A stretch of 64,000 nt of DNA from RHLJ01 sp965222205 (GCA_965222205.1 OZ244932.1:496001-560000); one strand, 5' to 3'. Shown: positions 7,922 to 17,463, numbered from the stretch's first letter. A program made the numbers and translations. Notes: a model not told the origin generated them from the sequence alone.

Positions 7922-9136
7922 CTAAATCTCACAATCGTCATATGGATCGTCAATATAATATGAGTCAGCAAATAGAAATCTGATTTTTCCATTTGATGTA
8001 AAGACCGGGAAAAACATCTTTAAAGTACTTCTCTTATCAACAGATAATGTTAATCCGGGAATTTTATTTGTGGTTATTGAGCCAACTAATTCGTTGTCCG
8101 GGATTTGTATTATATCTATGTACTTATTCTCTTGAACAATTAAGAGATATTCATCATTAGTGGCATAATAGGTGCCATTCTTATTATGAATGGATATGTC
8201 AATCGATTCCTCAGTACGTGTATAAACAAACTGGTCACCCGATTCTGTAATAAATGTGAGTCCGCTTTGCGAAGGGGTAACCGGTCCGTAGTTAACACTT
8301 TTTAAATAGTTACCATCTTTAGTATGAATATGTGTTTCATTATTAGTCGTTAAAAAAAAATAGTTTTCAGTAATGATATATGAAAAATCCAGACTAGAAG
8401 AATTGATTAAGGTGTCAACACTAAGGTCTGGGTTTTGAGATAACAGATGGTACTTACTTTCAATTAAATTACCGTAGTACGAGTTCTGAGTGGATGTAGT
8501 ATCATAGGAATAATAATCTTCTGATAGCTTAAAAATTGCTGTTCCTGTTGATAGGTCATAAGAAGGGTCTTCTATTTTCCTTGCAACGTAGAGATCTGAT
8601 TCAAGAAACTCATCCCTGGAGACAAAGATAGTATCAGCTATTTCAAATGAATTATCTAAACTGGCGAGATAATATTCTGTATTCGAAAATGGTAGATGTG
8701 GGTTTGTCTCGTAATCAGGGTTAGCTAGTAACCCTATAGATGCTAGTGAAAAATCAATATCATCACTAAAATTAAAAGGATCAATGAGCCCTTTAATGCT
8801 TGTGTCCGAAAAAAAAGGGTGGAAATGATTGATACTCGAGAAATCCAAAACGTAAAGACCAGTCCCTCTATCAAATATTAATCCCGATTTATCAAAAGTA
8901 ATATCGTGCAAATATAGATCATCGAAATAATCATTAAGCCGAATATCCTTGCCCGTTCTTTTAATGATTGGTGTTCTTAAAACTTCAAAGATTGAAGCGT
9001 CAAAATCCGTTTCTATAATTTTAAATTCGAGATGTTTTACATTTTCATTTCTCATCTCGTAGCATTCGTTGTCACAATCGGCAAAACCAAAAAGGAGGAT
9101 TGGCAAGTAGCTTACAATTCTAAGAATGACCTTCAT
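7922..9136 (-). CDS. Exported protein of unknown function, probably beta-rich
   Basis: A 404-aa protein that I do not recognise. The N-terminus (M-K-V-I-L-R-I-V-S-Y-L-P-I-L-L-F-G-F-A-D-C) is a hydrophobic export signal. The Cys at residue 21 could be a lipidation site, though the -1 Asp makes the lipobox atypical. The rest is acidic, rich in Tyr, Asp and Ser, and made of short strand-like segments. Passages such as G-L-I-F-D-R-G-T-G-L-Y-V-L-D-F and the alternating repeats in the C-terminal half fit a beta-propeller. It lies alone between unrelated genes, 67 bp after purE in the transcription direction. Confidence 0.6.
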   Translation of the reverse strand: MKVILRIVSYLPILLFGFADCDNECYEMRNENVKHLEFKIIETDFDASIFEVLRTPIIKRTGKDIRLNDYFDDLYLHDITFDKSGLIFDRGTGLYVLDFSSINHFHPFFSDTSIKGLIDPFNFSDDIDFSLASIGLLANPDYETNPHLPFSNTEYYLASLDNSFEIADTIFVSRDEFLESDLYVARKIEDPSYDLSTGTAIFKLSEDYYSYDTTSTQNSYYGNLIESKYHLLSQNPDLSVDTLINSSSLDFSYIITENYFFLTTNNETHIHTKDGNYLKSVNYGPVTPSQSGLTFITESGDQFVYTRTEESIDISIHNKNGTYYATNDEYLLIVQENKYIDIIQIPDNELVGSITTNKIPGLTLSVDKRSTLKMFFPVFTSNGKIRFLFADSYYIDDPYDDCEI

Positions 9137-9203
9137 AGCTAATAAATTACTTTAATCAGCTATTATTTATAGAATTAAGTTTAAAATAAAAATTAGAATT
9201 CGG

Positions 9204-9692
9204 CTATTTTAAATTCTCCGTCTTTTTTCTGGATTCAGTCGCCATTCCTTCATGATATTCTTTCAGTTGTATGGCAATTCCTTTGTCTTCCATACCTAGC
9301 ATCCTCAATGCGAGTAGTCCAGCGTTTTGAGCTTTGCCTATAGCAACAGTGGCAACCGGAATACCATTAGGCATTTGAACAATGGAGTACAAGCTATCAA
9401 TTCCCCCAAGTGCAGATGTTTGGATTGGAACCCCAATCACAGGCAGTGTAGTATGACTTGCCAGCATCCCGGGAAGGTGTGCCGCACCACCCGCTCCGGC
9501 TATAATTACCTTGATTCCCCGATCCCGTGCCTTTTTTCCATAGTCTGCCATATCATCCGGGGTACGATGTGCTGATACAACCCTTTTTTCAAACTGGATT
9601 CCAAATTGTTCCAGAATTTCAGCGGCTTGTTTCATGGCGGGCCAGTCACTGTCACTTCCCATTACTACGCCAACAATTGGGGATTTACTCAT
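9204..9692 (-). CDS. purE: PurE, N5-carboxyaminoimidazole ribonucleotide mutase
   Basis: Step 6b of de novo purine synthesis: it moves the carboxyl group of N5-CAIR to C4 to give CAIR. At 162 aa it has the standard class I PurE length. Characteristic motifs are V-V-M-G-S-D-S-D-W-P-A-M (9-20), V-S-A-H-R-T-P-D (39-46, including the catalytic His), I-I-A-G-A-G-G-A-A-H-L-P-G-M and P-V-I-G-V-P-I-Q. A purK homologue is present on the same strand, which confirms the bacterial PurK/PurE route, but it lies nearly 3 kb upstream, separated by a secreted-protein gene. Confidence 0.97.
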   Translation of the reverse strand: MSKSPIVGVVMGSDSDWPAMKQAAEILEQFGIQFEKRVVSAHRTPDDMADYGKKARDRGIKVIIAGAGGAAHLPGMLASHTTLPVIGVPIQTSALGGIDSLYSIVQMPNGIPVATVAIGKAQNAGLLALRMLGMEDKGIAIQLKEYHEGMATESRKKTENLK

Positions 9693-9733
9693 TTAAACAG
9701 GGTTAGATTAATTCTTGAGTGAAAATACAAAAT

Positions 9734-12568
9734 CTATTTGAGCAATATCATTTTACCCGATTTTATCCCGAATTTTGTCTTTAATGTATAAATATACATC
9801 CCTGAACTTAAGTTGGAGGCATCAAAGCTGATAGTGAATTTACCTGCATTCTGGTGAGTAGTTGTAATTGTTCTTACCAAAGCTCCAGTTACTGAAAAAA
9901 CTTTAAATTGCACTTCAGAACTTTCGGGCAGGTCATAATCTATCTTTGTTACCGGATTAAATGGGTTTGGAAAATTCTGGTAAAGCTCAAAATGGTTGGG
10001 AAGCTTTTGATCGGATTCGCTATGGATGGATAGGTTAGGCTCAACTAGAAGCCTGAGAGAATCCACATCCCATGCCCCGTTCAGCTCAAGTTCTTTAAAG
10101 TCCGGGGATAGTATGTTGGTTGAGGGTACGGAGGTTGCGTCAGAAATAAATAATGAAATATGCTCCGGTATATTCACTTTCTTTTTTAGAGAAAGCACGA
10201 GTTTACCAGCAGAGTTACTTTTTTGGGTGATTAAAAGAGGTATTTCTAATGCATTTCCCAGATCATTTGGAATAGAAAACTGACTTTGAAGCACTTCTTC
10301 ACCATTTCTGAATCCCTTCCCGGCTAGTCCGATAAATTCAGAGGAAATAGAAGGAAGCTCAAGCATATCAAGTTTATCCCACTCAACAGAGGCTTCATCT
10401 GAAAACGGAATTACCAATTGATCTCCCAGATTGTTACCAACGGTAGATAATTCCAGTACTAAATAGCTCCGTTCTGCAGGGTTGTGCTTATAGAATGTAG
10501 CTTCATCAATTTGTGAGGATGAAGGTATAGTTATACTGGCTGCAGAATTGTTTTCAATCATTATTCCCTGCCAGGACGAGACAGAATCTCCTATTGAAGT
10601 GGTTGTAATATAATTCTGAATTCCCGGATCATAAACATAGCCTACTGAACTTGCCAGAGCTCCTCCATTGGCAGAGATTTCATAGAAATCGATTGCTGAA
10701 GCAAACGGGTTTCCGGTAAGATTCCATTTATCGCCTGAAGTATGCAAATCAATGGTTACATCTGAGTTAGGAACGGTACCAGTTCCCCGAATCGTAATCG
10801 GTAATTCTGTACTTTGAGCTTCATCATTATCAAAAAAATAAAAAATGAACCCACTTCCGTTTTCCAAACTGTCTGTGAACGAATTGGGGGATAACCAGGT
10901 ACTTCCGTTATATGATGTATAAAAGTTTTTGTCATAACCATCACCGAAACCTTGTATTGGGTTGAAAGCTGTTAAATCAGCGATAGGCATATTTATGGTT
11001 GGACTTGCCATCATCCGCCAACCGGAATTCCCTTCAATAGTTATGAAAGGCAAAAAAGGGTCGCCATTAATCTTCGTTCCGGGCGAGAACAGAGAGTTGT
11101 CATCGGTATCAGCAGTTGAATGTGAAACAAGGCTATCGCCAGTGATATCGGGATTTAAGGTGATTGAAACGCCGCTCTCATCTCCCGGATATTCCAGATA
11201 CGTAACAATATCATTTGCAGGCGTTTTGATATAAATCTTGTCGCCCGAATTATTAAGGCTTAAGGCATTTGTTGAAGCCGCCTGAACCGTAGAGCCTCCA
11301 AAAACCCCATCAAATGAGGCTTGCCCGAAAACAAGTAAAGCCTGCCCGGGTAATATGTTCGTGTTAGATTCGATTACATGCCTGTCAGATGAGTTATCTG
11401 CTATGATCCACTGATCCAGCGTAATGGTTGTATCCGCGGTATTTATGATCTCAAGAAATTCATCTGAAACACTTCCCACACTTCCGTTGTTATTTGCATC
11501 ACCGTTTGTAGCATCGGGATTAAAATGAATTTCATTAATAGTCAAGGAAGGAAAATCACGAAATGTAAATGTGGATTCACTCCTCGGAATTAAGTCTCTG
11601 AACGCTTCAATTAATTGGGTATGTCCCGCCAAAGAGATGCGAATATTTTTAGATTGTTCTACGTGGAAGAAGAATCCTGTATTACTAACCGGTTGGTCGT
11701 CAGCGGGGTTTGTTGAACCATTCATATACCTACCTTGAACATTGGTGGTTCCTGCAAGAGTGCAAGAAGATCCATCTCCGGTCATTGCTGCATCAACTCC
11801 ATCTGCAATCAGGCTATCCCTTACTGTTTGAAGGGATGTTTGTGGGTCGTCGCTTCTTCCATTAGACAAGAATACGTCTTCGCAGCTGGCGTTTGCATGT
11901 CCGTGAAGGTTAAGGGCATAAATATTGGTTGAAATCTCTTTCAACGATTCATGGGCAATTTGAAAAGCAGTGCTGTCATAATGAGCCATGTCTGAAACTT
12001 TATACTTCTCCGATGTTTGGGTATCACTACAAACGGTCGTGGTACCGTCACTGAATGCAGCTTCATCGTTCGAGCAACGGTGAGTTCCCGCCATCGCCAA
12101 AAGTCTCCCACCCAGATATTGAAAAAGATTAACTCCTTCCTGGGGAGTATAAGAATCATGCAGAGGGTGAGGAACCGCAACGATAACATCCCTCTGGAAA
12201 TCTGCGTCTGAAGCAAATAATCCCCAACCCAAAGTGACCGGACTTTTTTCTCGAATTAAGTAGTATTCTCTGTTACTGAATGAAGTGTCGGTAAGCAAAA
12301 CCATCTCATAATTCGAAAAATTGGTGGTTAAACTATCCTCAGCTTGTGAATAAGATTTTGCCACAAATAAATCCATCATTCTTTTCCATTGCTTTAACTG
12401 GTTGGTATCCGGTACAGCAAAGCCTTCAGAATCTTCATCAGGTATAAGGTTTTGTTCGTAGTTGATGAACTCTCCCATCAGATTACCGTTCTCTGATAAA
12501 ATCTGAGCCTGAAGTAATCCTGAAGTAAGAGTAAATAAAATAAGTAGTAACCCCCGGTAATTTCCCAT
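9734..12568 (-). CDS. Large secreted lamin-tail-domain protein with T9SS signal and possible hydrolase domain
   Basis: A 944-aa exported protein with a signal peptide ending G-L-L-Q-A-Q. The N-terminal region (about 25-330) holds evenly spaced His/Glu clusters: V-P-H-P-L-H-D-S-Y-T-P-Q-E-G (132-145), A-G-T-H-R (160-164), L-H-G-H-A (221-225) and F-H-V-E-Q-S (301-306). This resembles a zinc-dependent amidohydrolase or peptidase, possibly of the N-formylglutamate amidohydrolase kind; the assignment is inference. A lamin-tail domain follows (about 343-500: I-N-E-I-H-F-N-P, then E-F-L-E-I-I-N). Next are Fn3/beta regions and the T9SS sorting domain starting at YQNFPNPFNP and ending S-G-K-M-I-L-L-K. 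It sits between purK and purE on the same strand, with 82 and 41 bp gaps. Confidence 0.82.
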   Translation of the reverse strand: MGNYRGLLLILFTLTSGLLQAQILSENGNLMGEFINYEQNLIPDEDSEGFAVPDTNQLKQWKRMMDLFVAKSYSQAEDSLTTNFSNYEMVLLTDTSFSNREYYLIREKSPVTLGWGLFASDADFQRDVIVAVPHPLHDSYTPQEGVNLFQYLGGRLLAMAGTHRCSNDEAAFSDGTTTVCSDTQTSEKYKVSDMAHYDSTAFQIAHESLKEISTNIYALNLHGHANASCEDVFLSNGRSDDPQTSLQTVRDSLIADGVDAAMTGDGSSCTLAGTTNVQGRYMNGSTNPADDQPVSNTGFFFHVEQSKNIRISLAGHTQLIEAFRDLIPRSESTFTFRDFPSLTINEIHFNPDATNGDANNNGSVGSVSDEFLEIINTADTTITLDQWIIADNSSDRHVIESNTNILPGQALLVFGQASFDGVFGGSTVQAASTNALSLNNSGDKIYIKTPANDIVTYLEYPGDESGVSITLNPDITGDSLVSHSTADTDDNSLFSPGTKINGDPFLPFITIEGNSGWRMMASPTINMPIADLTAFNPIQGFGDGYDKNFYTSYNGSTWLSPNSFTDSLENGSGFIFYFFDNDEAQSTELPITIRGTGTVPNSDVTIDLHTSGDKWNLTGNPFASAIDFYEISANGGALASSVGYVYDPGIQNYITTTSIGDSVSSWQGIMIENNSAASITIPSSSQIDEATFYKHNPAERSYLVLELSTVGNNLGDQLVIPFSDEASVEWDKLDMLELPSISSEFIGLAGKGFRNGEEVLQSQFSIPNDLGNALEIPLLITQKSNSAGKLVLSLKKKVNIPEHISLFISDATSVPSTNILSPDFKELELNGAWDVDSLRLLVEPNLSIHSESDQKLPNHFELYQNFPNPFNPVTKIDYDLPESSEVQFKVFSVTGALVRTITTTHQNAGKFTISFDASNLSSGMYIYTLKTKFGIKSGKMILLK

Positions 12569-12650
12569 TATAAAAAGTGTATTTAGAGATAGAATATGGG
12601 CATTCTAAAAAGATTAAGCTAAAAGTGGAAACATGATCACTTTTTGTATA

Positions 12651-13811
12651 CTAAATCTCAATCTTTTCAGTAAGGGTTTTTGCTTTCTTGAAGGTCTCTT
12701 CCATCTCTTCTCCCAATAAAGTGTAGTGTGCCATTTTTCTCCCCACTTTACTTTGAACCTTTCCATATACATGGAGATGACCGTTTTCTGAAGAAAGAGC
12801 TTCAGAAATATGATCTGTTTCAGCGGGTCGGTTATGAGTTCCCAATAAATTCATCATTACAGCAACCGGTTTATTCATTTGGGTTGATCCGAGTGGAAGC
12901 CCCAAAACTGACCGAACATGATTTTCAAACTGAGAAGTTACACACCCTTCGATGGTATAATGTCCTGAGTTATGAGGTCTGGGAGCAGACTCGTTCAATA
13001 AAATCTCACCTGACTCGGTAAGAAAGAATTCAAAAGCGAATATTCCTTTCCCGTCAATAGCTTCCATAGCTTTGATGGCCAGCTCTTGTGCTCTCTTTTG
13101 ATGTTTTTCATCAATAGGGGCCGGGGAAACTACAGCGACATTAATATGATTCTCCTGAACGGTTTCGCAGCATGGGTAAACCACGGTTCCTGTTTCATTT
13201 CTGGCAACCTGAACAGCCAATTCTTTTGTAAAGGAGACAAAAGCTTCGGCCAAAATATCATGCCCTTTTGTGCCTCCAAGTTTATCATAGCCTTCCTTTG
13301 CTGTTTCTAAATCGTTAGCAATCGCATTTCCATAGCCATCGTACCCACCTTTGGATGATTTAAGCATGAAGGGCCAGCCGTATTTATCCCCAAAAGAAGT
13401 CAGGTCTTTTTCAGATTTAACCAGTTTATAGGGAGTAACCGGAATGCCCGCCCCTTCAAAGGTTTCTTTTTCGATGAGCTTATTTTCAATCAAGGCAAAA
13501 CTTGCAGGAGAAGGAAAAATGGGTGTTCCACTTTGATCCTGAACTTGCTTTAGCAAATCGGAGCTTATGAATTCGTTTTCAAGTGTAACTACATCACAGG
13601 TTTTTGCGAACTCCACCATGTCATCCACTGAATCAAATGATCCAGAATACGAAAAAGGAGTCATAAATTGAACAGGCTCATCTTCTGGTCGATCTGAAAA
13701 AACAGCAACCTGAATTCCAAAACGAAAGGCTTGTAGAGCACTCATTCGTGCGAGTTGACCGGCACCGAGAAAGCCGAGTTTAGTTGTTGAGTGGAGTGAA
13801 GTTCGGGGCAT
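12651..13811 (-). CDS. purK: PurK, N5-carboxyaminoimidazole ribonucleotide synthase
   Basis: ATP-grasp enzyme that carboxylates AIR with bicarbonate to N5-CAIR, the substrate of PurE. At 386 aa it has the family length. It opens with the nucleotide-binding loop L-G-F-L-G-A-G-Q-L-A-R-M (12-23). The ATP-grasp signature W-P-F-M-L-K-S-S-K-G-G-Y-D-G-Y-G-N (about 140-156), the F-A-F-E-F-F-L-T block and the metal/ATP loop L-N-E-S-A-P-R-P-H-N-S-G-H are all intact. It is divergent from prfA, with a long inverted repeat in the 143-bp gap between them. Confidence 0.97.
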   Translation of the reverse strand: MPRTSLHSTTKLGFLGAGQLARMSALQAFRFGIQVAVFSDRPEDEPVQFMTPFSYSGSFDSVDDMVEFAKTCDVVTLENEFISSDLLKQVQDQSGTPIFPSPASFALIENKLIEKETFEGAGIPVTPYKLVKSEKDLTSFGDKYGWPFMLKSSKGGYDGYGNAIANDLETAKEGYDKLGGTKGHDILAEAFVSFTKELAVQVARNETGTVVYPCCETVQENHINVAVVSPAPIDEKHQKRAQELAIKAMEAIDGKGIFAFEFFLTESGEILLNESAPRPHNSGHYTIEGCVTSQFENHVRSVLGLPLGSTQMNKPVAVMMNLLGTHNRPAETDHISEALSSENGHLHVYGKVQSKVGRKMAHYTLLGEEMEETFKKAKTLTEKIEI

Positions 13812-13843
13812 TTACTTTTTTTCTTTTTAAAATACGAATATGA

Positions 13844-13912
13844 AATTAGGAATTACGAATAAGGATTTTCTTCTTTAAAAAAATCCTTATTCGTAATTTT
13901 ATATTCTTAATT
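13844..13912. repeat. Period-7 degenerate repeat forming a 19-bp perfect hairpin
   Basis: Between divergent purK and prfA, left-arm words AATTAGG, AATTACG, AATAAGG (13844-13864) follow each other with period 7. Right-arm words CCTTATT, CGTAATT, TTATATT, CTTAATT (13885-13912) do the same. The arms 13851-13869 and 13880-13898 are perfectly complementary over 19 bp with a 10-nt loop. Position between two promoters argues against a simple terminator. Confidence 0.8.
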
Positions 13913-13954
13913 TAAGAATTCATCCGTTTAGAAAGATTCAGCACAAGGCCATCC

Positions 13955-15031
13955 ATGGACATCGAAGAAAAGTTAAAGCAGATTAAATCACGTTTTCAGG
14001 AAGTAAATACCGCCATGAGCGATCCTTCTGTATTCGATGATCCCGACAAGTATACACAGCTTACTAAAGAACGAAGCGATCTAGAAGAACTGGTTCAGGA
14101 TTATGACACCTGGTCGGATCTCAAAAACAGGTTGGAAGGGAATAAGGAGTTGATCGAAGCTAATGAAGATGCTGAAATTACCGAAATGGCCCGAGATGAG
14201 AACAAAGAGATTGTTGTTGAACTGGAGGAACTTGAAGAAGAAATTAAAATGAAACTGGTTCCCAAAGATCCCGAAGATTCAAAAAATGCGATTGTGGAGG
14301 TGCGGGCAGGAACAGGGGGAGACGAAGCCGCTATTTTCGCCGGAGATTTATTTGATATGTACAACCGCTATGCATCCAGCGAAGGCTGGAAGATGAGCCT
14401 GATGAGTGTAAATGAATCTGAAAAAGGGGGATATAAAGAAATAGTTTTTTCTTTAGAAGGCAATGAAGTTTTCGGGAAGATGAAGTACGAATCCGGAGTA
14501 CATCGGGTACAACGAGTTCCGGCAACAGAAAGCCAGGGTCGGGTTCACACTTCTGCAGCAACCGTGGCTGTCCTTCCTGAAGTGGAGGATGTAGATATTG
14601 ACATTAATACCAGCGATCTGCGAATTGATACCTTCCGGGCAAGTGGAGCAGGAGGGCAGCACGTAAACAAAACAGATTCTGCGATCCGGATTACGCATGA
14701 ACCAACGGGCATTGTAGTGGAATGTCAGGAGGAGCGCTCACAGCATCAGAATAAAGAGAAGGCAATGACGATGCTTCGGGCAAAAATGTACGACATTGAG
14801 CTCGAACAAAAGCAGAAAGAACGAGCTGCTGAACGAAAAAGTCAGGTTTCGACAGGAGACCGATCAGCAAAAATCCGGACGTATAATTTCCCTCAGGGTA
14901 GATGTACCGATCACCGTATTAACCTAACGCTCTATAATCTGGATGCGATTATGAAGGGCGATATTGGAGAAGTTATCAAAGCCCTTCGTGTGCAGGATAA
15001 TCTGGAAAAAATGCAGGAACTGGCTGAATAA
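13955..15031 (+). CDS. prfA: Peptide chain release factor 1 (RF1)
   Basis: Recognises UAA and UAG stop codons in the ribosomal A site and triggers peptidyl-tRNA hydrolysis. At 358 aa it is full length. The tripeptide anticodon P-A-T (189-191, within RVPATESQGR) marks it as RF1 rather than RF2. The catalytic G-G-Q is at 233-235 (S-G-A-G-G-Q-H-V-N-K-T-D). The acidic coiled-coil domain 1 occupies about residues 1-105. The methyltransferase PrmC, which modifies the GGQ glutamine and often follows prfA, is not the next gene. A bidirectional terminator separates prfA from convergent pckA. Confidence 0.97.
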   Translation: MDIEEKLKQIKSRFQEVNTAMSDPSVFDDPDKYTQLTKERSDLEELVQDYDTWSDLKNRLEGNKELIEANEDAEITEMARDENKEIVVELEELEEEIKMKLVPKDPEDSKNAIVEVRAGTGGDEAAIFAGDLFDMYNRYASSEGWKMSLMSVNESEKGGYKEIVFSLEGNEVFGKMKYESGVHRVQRVPATESQGRVHTSAATVAVLPEVEDVDIDINTSDLRIDTFRASGAGGQHVNKTDSAIRITHEPTGIVVECQEERSQHQNKEKAMTMLRAKMYDIELEQKQKERAAERKSQVSTGDRSAKIRTYNFPQGRCTDHRINLTLYNLDAIMKGDIGEVIKALRVQDNLEKMQELAE

Positions 15032-15032
15032 A

Positions 15033-15063
15033 AAAGCCTGACTCATTGCTGAGACAGGCTTTC
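15033..15063. terminator. Bidirectional terminator between prfA and pckA
   Basis: Stem AAAGCCTG/CAGGCTTT continues through an A-A mismatch into CTCA/TGAG. On the minus strand a run of T follows, making it a good pckA terminator. On the plus strand it lies immediately after the prfA stop with a shorter T-run. Confidence 0.85.
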
Positions 15064-15083
15064 AATTCACTCACTCCAATCAA

Positions 15084-16739
15084 CTAAGAAAGGACTCTCG
15101 GTGCTGCGCTTAAGATTTCAGCGCTGCAATTATCTTTAAACTGCTCAAAATTATCGATGAACATTTGGGCTAATTGCTTGGCCTTTTTGTCATATTCATG
15201 AGCATCTTCCCAGGTATAGCGTGGTATAAGAAGTTTTGAAGGTACTCCTTCAACCTTAATAGGAACCCGGAATCCAAAAATAGGATCTTTAACGTATTCT
15301 ACTTCTTCTAATCCACCATCAATAGCTTCTGAGAGCATCTTGCGTGTGAATTTAAGTTTCATGCGTTCGCCAACTCCAGAGGGTCCGCCAGTCCAGCCAG
15401 TATTAACCAGCCATACTTTTGAGTCATGGTTACGAATTTTTTCGGCTAATAACTCTGCATATACCGATGGATGTAATGGCATAAATGGAGAGCCGAAGCA
15501 AGCAGAGAACGTTGCTTGTGGTTCAGTAACACCACGCTCAGTTCCAGCTACCTTTGCAGTGTATCCACTGATGAAGTGATACATAGCCTGTTCCGGAGTT
15601 AACCTGCTGATCGGAGGTAAAACACCAAAAGCATCACAGGTTAAAAATATGATATTTTCCGGGTGCCCACCTTTACCGGAAGCACTTGCATTAGGAATAA
15701 ATTTCAACGGATATGAACAACGAGTATTCTGAGTTAAACTCACATCGTTAAAGTCTGGTTCACGATTATCATCTAAGACTACGTTTTCCAAAATGGTACC
15801 CGGCATTTTGGTAGTAGCGTAAATCAGTGGCTCATTATCTTCTGTTAGATTGATGGTTTTCGCGTAACAGCCTCCTTCAAAATTGAAGATACCGTCATCG
15901 CTCCATCCATGCTCATCATCACCAATCAAAGTTTTATCCGGATCGGCTGATAACGTAGTTTTTCCAGTTCCGGAAAGACCAAAGAAAACAGCTGTTTTAC
16001 CATTTTCATCATGGTTAGCAGAACAGTGCATTGCCATTACCCCTTTCTTAGGAAGGAGGTAATTCATAATTGAAAAGATACCTTTTTTCACTTCACCTGA
16101 ATACATGGTACCACCGATTAAGATGATTTTCTTTTCCATGTTTACGAGAATGAACGTACTGGTTCTGGTACCATCAACTTCAGGATCAGCTTCAAAGAAT
16201 GGAGCGGCCATCACAGTAAAATCAGGAATATGTACTGCTAATTCTTCATTAGTAGGGTTGATAAACATGTTATCAGTAAAAAGCGCGTGATAAGCTACTT
16301 CAGATACCACTCTTACTTTGAGTCTGTTTTCTTCATCAGCGCCACAAAAAACATCTTTTACAAACAGACGCTTACCGGACAGATATTTCTGTACTTTTTC
16401 GAATAAATTATCGAAAACCTTTTCAGTAGTCGGTTGGTTAATCGGGCCCCAATCGATTTCGTCCATAATTTCTGGTTGTTCAACAACAAACTTGTCATTA
16501 GGCGAACGACCGGTAAATTTTCCGGTATGAACAAGCAAGGCGTGATCTTTGGTCAGGATAGCCTCACCATGCAGGATCGCATGTTCGTAAAGTTCAGAAG
16601 GGTTCAGGTTCCAGTATACTTCTTTGTTGTTTTCGAGTCCTAGATAATCCAAGCCGATATTACTTCTTGGATGTACGTCGTAGTCAGCTTTCATAGCTCC
16701 GGTTTGTATTGGGTTATAAGGTCCTTTTAAGATAAGCAT
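15084..16739 (-). CDS. pckA: ATP-dependent phosphoenolpyruvate carboxykinase
   Basis: Converts oxaloacetate and ATP to phosphoenolpyruvate, the entry step of gluconeogenesis. The product is 551 aa. Motifs are R-S-P-N-D-K-F (78-84), the P-loop G-L-S-G-T-G-K-T-T (254-262), the kinase-2 metal site L-I-G-D-D-E-H-G-W (271-279) and R-C-S-Y-P-L further on. The ATP-type P-loop and length separate it from the GTP-dependent class. The first ATG gives a slightly long N-terminus; an ATG at residue 16 (position 16694) gives a more usual length. The 287 bp upstream, to the rhodanese gene stop, hold no recognisable gene and probably the promoter. Gluconeogenic need fits a heterotroph growing on peptides or amino acids. 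Confidence 0.96.
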   Translation of the reverse strand: MLILKGPYNPIQTGAMKADYDVHPRSNIGLDYLGLENNKEVYWNLNPSELYEHAILHGEAILTKDHALLVHTGKFTGRSPNDKFVVEQPEIMDEIDWGPINQPTTEKVFDNLFEKVQKYLSGKRLFVKDVFCGADEENRLKVRVVSEVAYHALFTDNMFINPTNEELAVHIPDFTVMAAPFFEADPEVDGTRTSTFILVNMEKKIILIGGTMYSGEVKKGIFSIMNYLLPKKGVMAMHCSANHDENGKTAVFFGLSGTGKTTLSADPDKTLIGDDEHGWSDDGIFNFEGGCYAKTINLTEDNEPLIYATTKMPGTILENVVLDDNREPDFNDVSLTQNTRCSYPLKFIPNASASGKGGHPENIIFLTCDAFGVLPPISRLTPEQAMYHFISGYTAKVAGTERGVTEPQATFSACFGSPFMPLHPSVYAELLAEKIRNHDSKVWLVNTGWTGGPSGVGERMKLKFTRKMLSEAIDGGLEEVEYVKDPIFGFRVPIKVEGVPSKLLIPRYTWEDAHEYDKKAKQLAQMFIDNFEQFKDNCSAEILSAAPRVLS

Positions 16740-17026
16740 CTATGTATGGATTTTAACCTCTATGAGTGAGATTGGTTGTGAGTTAAACCTTTTTTGGGGC
16801 TAATAGAAAAAGCATACTTTATTAATGCAAAACCTAAAAGCCACCTAAAAATCATTACTCAAAATGAAGATTGTATGAAAAAGAAAAGCCAGGGAAATTG
16901 ATTTGGAAAGTTAAGAAAAACTGTACTACTCAAAAGCTTGTGCGAGGTCGATAAAATTATCTATGCGATCTGGAAAAGCGGTTTCAGCGGCATTTTTTTA
17001 AATCTGGAAGAACTATGAAAATTTTT

Positions 17027-17443
17027 TTATTTATTCGTTTTACTCCAGGTAGAATAGCCGCCCTCAAGATTTTTAACCTCTTTAAAGCCTAATTCCTGCG
17101 TCATGATTTTAGAAGCGGCTGAACTTCGTCTTCCTGACTGGCAATACACCACGTAAGTTTTGGACGTATCGAGCTTAGCAACTTCTGTTTTAAAATCCGG
17201 ACTCATAAAATCAATTTGAACGGCATTAGGGATATAACCCGCCTCAAATTCCCGATCGGTTCGTACATCGAGAATTACCACATTCGGGTCAGATGTGCTT
17301 AATTTTGTATTGAATTCTGATACGGTGATGTCTTCATATTCTGAAGTAACAGTCTGAGTTTGAGTGGTTTCCTGAGTTGAAGATTCTTTTTGGCTGCAAG
17401 AAAGAGGAAAGATAAATAGTAACAGGATGATTAATTTTTTCAT
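17027..17443 (-). CDS. Rhodanese-domain lipoprotein
   Basis: A 138-aa envelope lipoprotein with one rhodanese domain. The lipobox is F-P-L-S-C (Cys16), followed by a Ser/Thr/Gln-rich linker. The rhodanese core has V-V-I-L-D-V-R-T-D-R-E-F-E-A-G-Y-I-P-N-A (about 55-74) and the active-site loop Y-C-Q-S-G-R-R-S-S (100-108), with Cys101 as the persulfide-forming residue. The loop is intact, so sulfurtransferase activity is plausible. It follows the three tandem T9SS cargo genes by 20 bp on the same strand and is likely their cotranscribed last gene. No function linking them is evident. Confidence 0.92.
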   Translation of the reverse strand: MKKLIILLLFIFPLSCSQKESSTQETTQTQTVTSEYEDITVSEFNTKLSTSDPNVVILDVRTDREFEAGYIPNAVQIDFMSPDFKTEVAKLDTSKTYVVYCQSGRRSSAASKIMTQELGFKEVKNLEGGYSTWSKTNK

Positions 17444-17463
17444 AAAGCGAGGAGATACATTAG

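Noticed and set aside
16926..16995. Possible C-terminal coding remnant upstream of pckA (minus frame ...R-I-D-N-F-I-D-L-A-Q-A-F-E, stop)
   Set aside because: About 22 codons bounded by stops, with no start and no recognisable family; too short to call a pseudogene.
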